A stretch of 64,000 nucleotides of DNA, from the NCBI GenBank assembly GCA_012064415.1, contig SSNU01000247.1, forward strand, positions 1,736,629 to 1,800,628, in the 5' to 3' direction. The notes below the pieces were generated by a model. That model saw only the letters and a program-made list of their open reading frames with translations. It did not search any database and was not told where the DNA came from. Source of the stretch: Gyrodactylus bullatarudis (Eukaryota; Platyhelminthes; Monogenea; Gyrodactylidea; Gyrodactylidae). The translations under genes were made by a program, and so were the position numbers. Positions 61,477 to 64,000 of the stretch are shown piece by piece; within the stretch, counting starts at the first letter, position 1, and each line of letters starts with the position of its first letter.

Positions 61477-62177
61477 TCATCTCCCATTTCCACTTGGTTC
61501 TTGTCCACCTGAAGAAACTAGCATAATAATCAAGAAGGCGACTATGTAGATCCAATATTTCTGTAGAAAAGTTCCTTCGTTAGTATTTTGTTTCTTTTCC
61601 CTTTCTTCCTGCTGCTGTTGTAACTTGAGAATGTAACTAGCTGTACTAGGGACAGGTCCAGGCAGACTCTTGTATGTTTTGACATAGATTTTACTCAGAT
61701 TAACTGGCTGATAAATCAAATTTTTACCGCAGCTGGTGGTTGATGTTGATAAATGGATTCCTATAGGCTCAGATTCAGAGTTGACAGTTACATCCAATGT
61801 AATCTTTTCATTCTCGATAGCAATTTGGCACTAGAGTAAAAACAATATGACCTACTACTCGAATTGAGTTACTAATTAAAGTCGAATTATCTCTTTGGAG
61901 GTAGAATTGATAATAACCATTGGAGTCAAATAATTCCTATCATTTTTTAATTCTATTGAATTCTTACGCGAAATTTACTTAGCTCTTCATCAGTGAAAGG
62001 AATGATTTTATCGGCATATGAAGATATTTCAACATTGGAATGAATGAAGAGAGCAGTTCGGGGATTTAAAGTTTTGCCGTAATCAAAAGAATCTTTAATG
62101 TCATACCTATTGGTCCCTTTTGCGAAAGCATTCGGTAAAATGAGGAGAAAAGTAAGACTTGCTAAAAATTTTATCAT
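61477..62177 (-). CDS. EMC10: ER membrane protein complex subunit 10
   Basis: Exons: 62177-61968, 61936-61859 and 61830-61477; 213 aa. An N-terminal signal peptide (MIKFLASLTFLLILPNAFA) leads to a lumenal beta-rich domain (NPRTALFIHSNV, NGYYQFYLQRD, CQIAIENEKITLDVTV, STTSCGKN), a Gln/Glu helix, and a single membrane span (KYWIYIVAFLIIMLV) near the C-terminus, which ends SGGQEPSGNGR. Two lumenal cysteines could form the disulphide seen in the family. EMC inserts and folds membrane proteins in the ER. Introns are 31 and 28 nt; removal of the 28-nt one (GTAGTA...CTCTAG, weak donor) is required, because otherwise the frame ends within 18 codons and loses CQIAIE. Head to head with CDK12, 121 bp apart. 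Confidence 0.9.
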
Positions 62178-62298
62178 GAGTTTTAAATGTTCAATTTAGA
62201 AAAACAGAATTTAAAATATTCTATTATCAAAGTAGCTTAGTAGGTATTAGTTTGATTTATTGAACTTATTTGATCTTCGGATTGAATCGATCCGTTTA
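62178..62298. promoter_or_regulatory. Divergent EMC10/CDK12 promoter interval
   Basis: 121 bp between the EMC10 ATG and the A of the split CDK12 start codon. A/T-rich with no obvious core element. Confidence 0.4.
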
Positions 62299-64000
62299 AT
62301 GTATGTTATAATTTTTAATTAAAATTATAGGTCTAGAGTTCATTCAGATCGTTATAGAGATTACGATAGTCATTCTCGATCAGAGAGAAGTCCCTATAGA
62401 TCTGACAGATCCTCCTCCCGACATCATAAAAAGCATAAAAAGCACAAATCTCGACATCAAGACGAGGATGAAAGGGACGATTTTAGTCGTAATTACGAAC
62501 GAATGAAAAGGGAAAGATCCTCTTCATCGCATCATAGAAAACATAGTCGCTCTTCACATCGTAAAAAAAAATCAACACGACACTCGAGCCCAAGCCCAGG
62601 TTCATCATCTAAATACAATGATAGAAGTGATTCGGGTGAGAATGATCCCTTGGAAAATTTTAAATACAAGACATCTTTGTTTTCTGAGATTAAAAAGAAC
62701 TCGTCTTTAATGAAAAGAGAGTCATTTTCGCGATTCAAAGATGATCGTCGGACCAAGGAATCGGATCAGATGCTCTTAGATGAAATAGATTTGCCTTCCA
62801 CTAATCCGAAAAATGATCTCAATGACATTCCAGTGCCTCCAGATACAAACTTAGAATCGATACCACCCCCACCACCTCCAATTAAACCAAACAATTATTT
62901 TAGTTCCAATGAAAAAAAGGCACCATCTGTCTCTTCAAATTCTTTTAACAATTCTGATTTACCTTTGCCTCCTGGAATATCCATTGAAGAAAAGCGGATT
63001 GTTCATGCATCCGGTGGCAATAGGAATAGATCTTCAAACAGTCTTTTGTGTAAAAGTGGAGATAAAAAGCCCAAGTTTGTCATTTTTGCGTTATACCTTT
63101 TCTTTAGGCTTTACTATAATCGATCAGAATTACGATCCAATCAAACCTGGGGGGAAAGATCAATTGTGTCTTTTTCAGACTTTGTTCAAGTTGGAGAAGG
63201 AACCTATGGTCAGGTTTACAAAGCTATTGACAAGGCAACTGGTTAGTTTATATTTTATTATTATTTTTCAAAGTGAAGTTGATAATTTATTAATTTAAGG
63301 CGAATTTAAAGCCATGAAGAAGGTTCTCCTTGCCAATGAATCAGAAGGCTTCCCAATAACAGCAATCAGAGAGATAAAAATTCTCCGTCAACTAAGACAT
63401 CCCAACATTGTTAACTTGTGTGAAATAGTCACTGATAAGGAAAATCCTCTCGACTTCAAGAAGGACTCTGGAGCATTTTATCTCGTTTTTGACTATATGG
63501 ATCATGATCTTTATGGTTTGCTAGAGTCTGGGCTTGTGGTCCTCTCTGAGCAGAATATTCAATCGTTTATGAAGCAGTTGTTGGAAGGTCTCAACTACTG
63601 TCACGAAAAGCATTTCCTTCATAGAGACATAAAATGCTCAAATATTTTAATTAATAGAAAGTAAACAGCCTCTCTCGCGTTCAATCGTCACCATTCTCTC
63701 TAACCTTTACTTTCTTCCAGGGGACAGTTGAAATTGGCTGATTTTGGCTTGGCAAGACTCTTTATTCCAGATGATGATTGCAGACCATATACAAATAAGG
63801 TCATAACCCTATGGTATAGACCTCCAGAGTTACTCTTGGGAGAAGAATGTTATCGTACCCCTGTAGATATTTGGTCAGTGGGCTGTATTCTAGGTGAATT
63901 CTTCATTAGACGTCCAATGTTTCAGTCCAAATCAGAAATGGAACAACTAGAGGTCATCAGTCAAATTTGCGGCTATCCAAATCCCCTTACTTGGCCTAGT
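62299..64000 (+). CDS. CDK12: CDK12/CDK13 transcription-elongation kinase, 5' part, with split start codon
   Basis: Model: AT at 62299-62300, a 30-nt intron (62301-62330), then exons 62331-63074, 63108-63241, 63300-63660 and 63721 to the window edge. CDK12 with cyclin K phosphorylates Ser2 of the RNA polymerase II tail. The N-terminus is Arg/Ser/His/Lys-rich (RS-like), followed by a Pro-rich patch with PPPPPPI and DLPLPPG, as in CDK12. The kinase domain begins [12 protein letters not shown] and has the hallmark [53 protein letters not shown] and [12 protein letters not shown]. The gap 63075-63107 (33 nt, GTTTGT...CTTTAG) is taken as an intron: it is a multiple of three without stops, and if kept it would add hydrophobic residues absent from the family. 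The N-terminal half is much shorter than in mammals. Confidence 0.93.

Noticed and set aside
1..64000. tRNA, rRNA, CRISPR array, viral or bacterial insertion
   Set aside because: No tRNA cloverleaf, rRNA-like conserved stretch, regular spacer array or intron-free foreign gene cluster was seen on either strand by eye.

Overview
This window is nuclear DNA from an animal. It is AT-rich by eye, its genes are split by GT-AG introns, and the gene set is metazoan: a protocadherin with a cytoplasmic tail, a CLIP-170-type microtubule linker, Mediator MED12, Polo kinase, an AMPK gamma subunit, NF-YA, CDK12, EMC10, Pelota, RBM48, C1QBP and an axonemal-dynein assembly factor of the DNAAF6 type. A small protostome invertebrate is plausible, perhaps a crustacean, but sequence alone does not settle the taxon. 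I see no bacterial operons, tRNA, rRNA or CRISPR.

Layout. At 0-1 kb a partial minus-strand gene sits head to head with a DNAAF6-like gene. At 1.1-6.4 kb (minus) is a seven-exon coiled-coil protein I do not recognise. At 7.3-14.4 kb (minus) is a CLIP family gene with one CAP-Gly domain and two C-terminal zinc knuckles. At 14.6-22.5 kb (minus) is a complete six-exon MED12. At 22.6-25.4 kb three compact genes follow: C1QBP (+), PELO (-) and RBM48 (+). At 25.4-29.2 kb I see no gene. At 29.2-46.2 kb (minus) lie the extracellular, membrane and first tail exons of a protocadherin, then further tail-like exons ending in a PDZ-ligand-like SCV. At 46.6-56.3 kb are two tandem ABCB6-like transporters: the upstream one is intact (844 aa), while the downstream one has an in-frame 140-codon deletion in its nucleotide-binding domain. 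At 56.6-64 kb is another compact block: Polo kinase (-), AMPK gamma (+), NF-YA (+), EMC10 (-) and CDK12 (+, cut by the window edge).

The most striking signal is intron size. In the compact blocks many introns are only 24-40 nt. They are supported by reading frame and by conserved protein sequence on both sides; the Polo kinase gene has one of 24 nt inside the kinase glycine-rich loop and one of 30 nt. In NF-YA and CDK12 the start codon itself appears to be split, AT|G, by an intron beginning GTATGT. The protocadherin and CLIP genes by contrast carry introns of 1-4 kb containing fold-back (MITE-like) repeats.

The second theme is compaction. Five gene pairs are divergently arranged with 84-146 bp between start codons. 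The third is the ABCB6 pair: a 1,391-bp block is identical between copies, introns included, while neighbouring exons differ. This suggests gene conversion, or an assembly effect to be excluded. All intron, exon and homology statements come from reading the sequence by eye; no alignment or database search was run.
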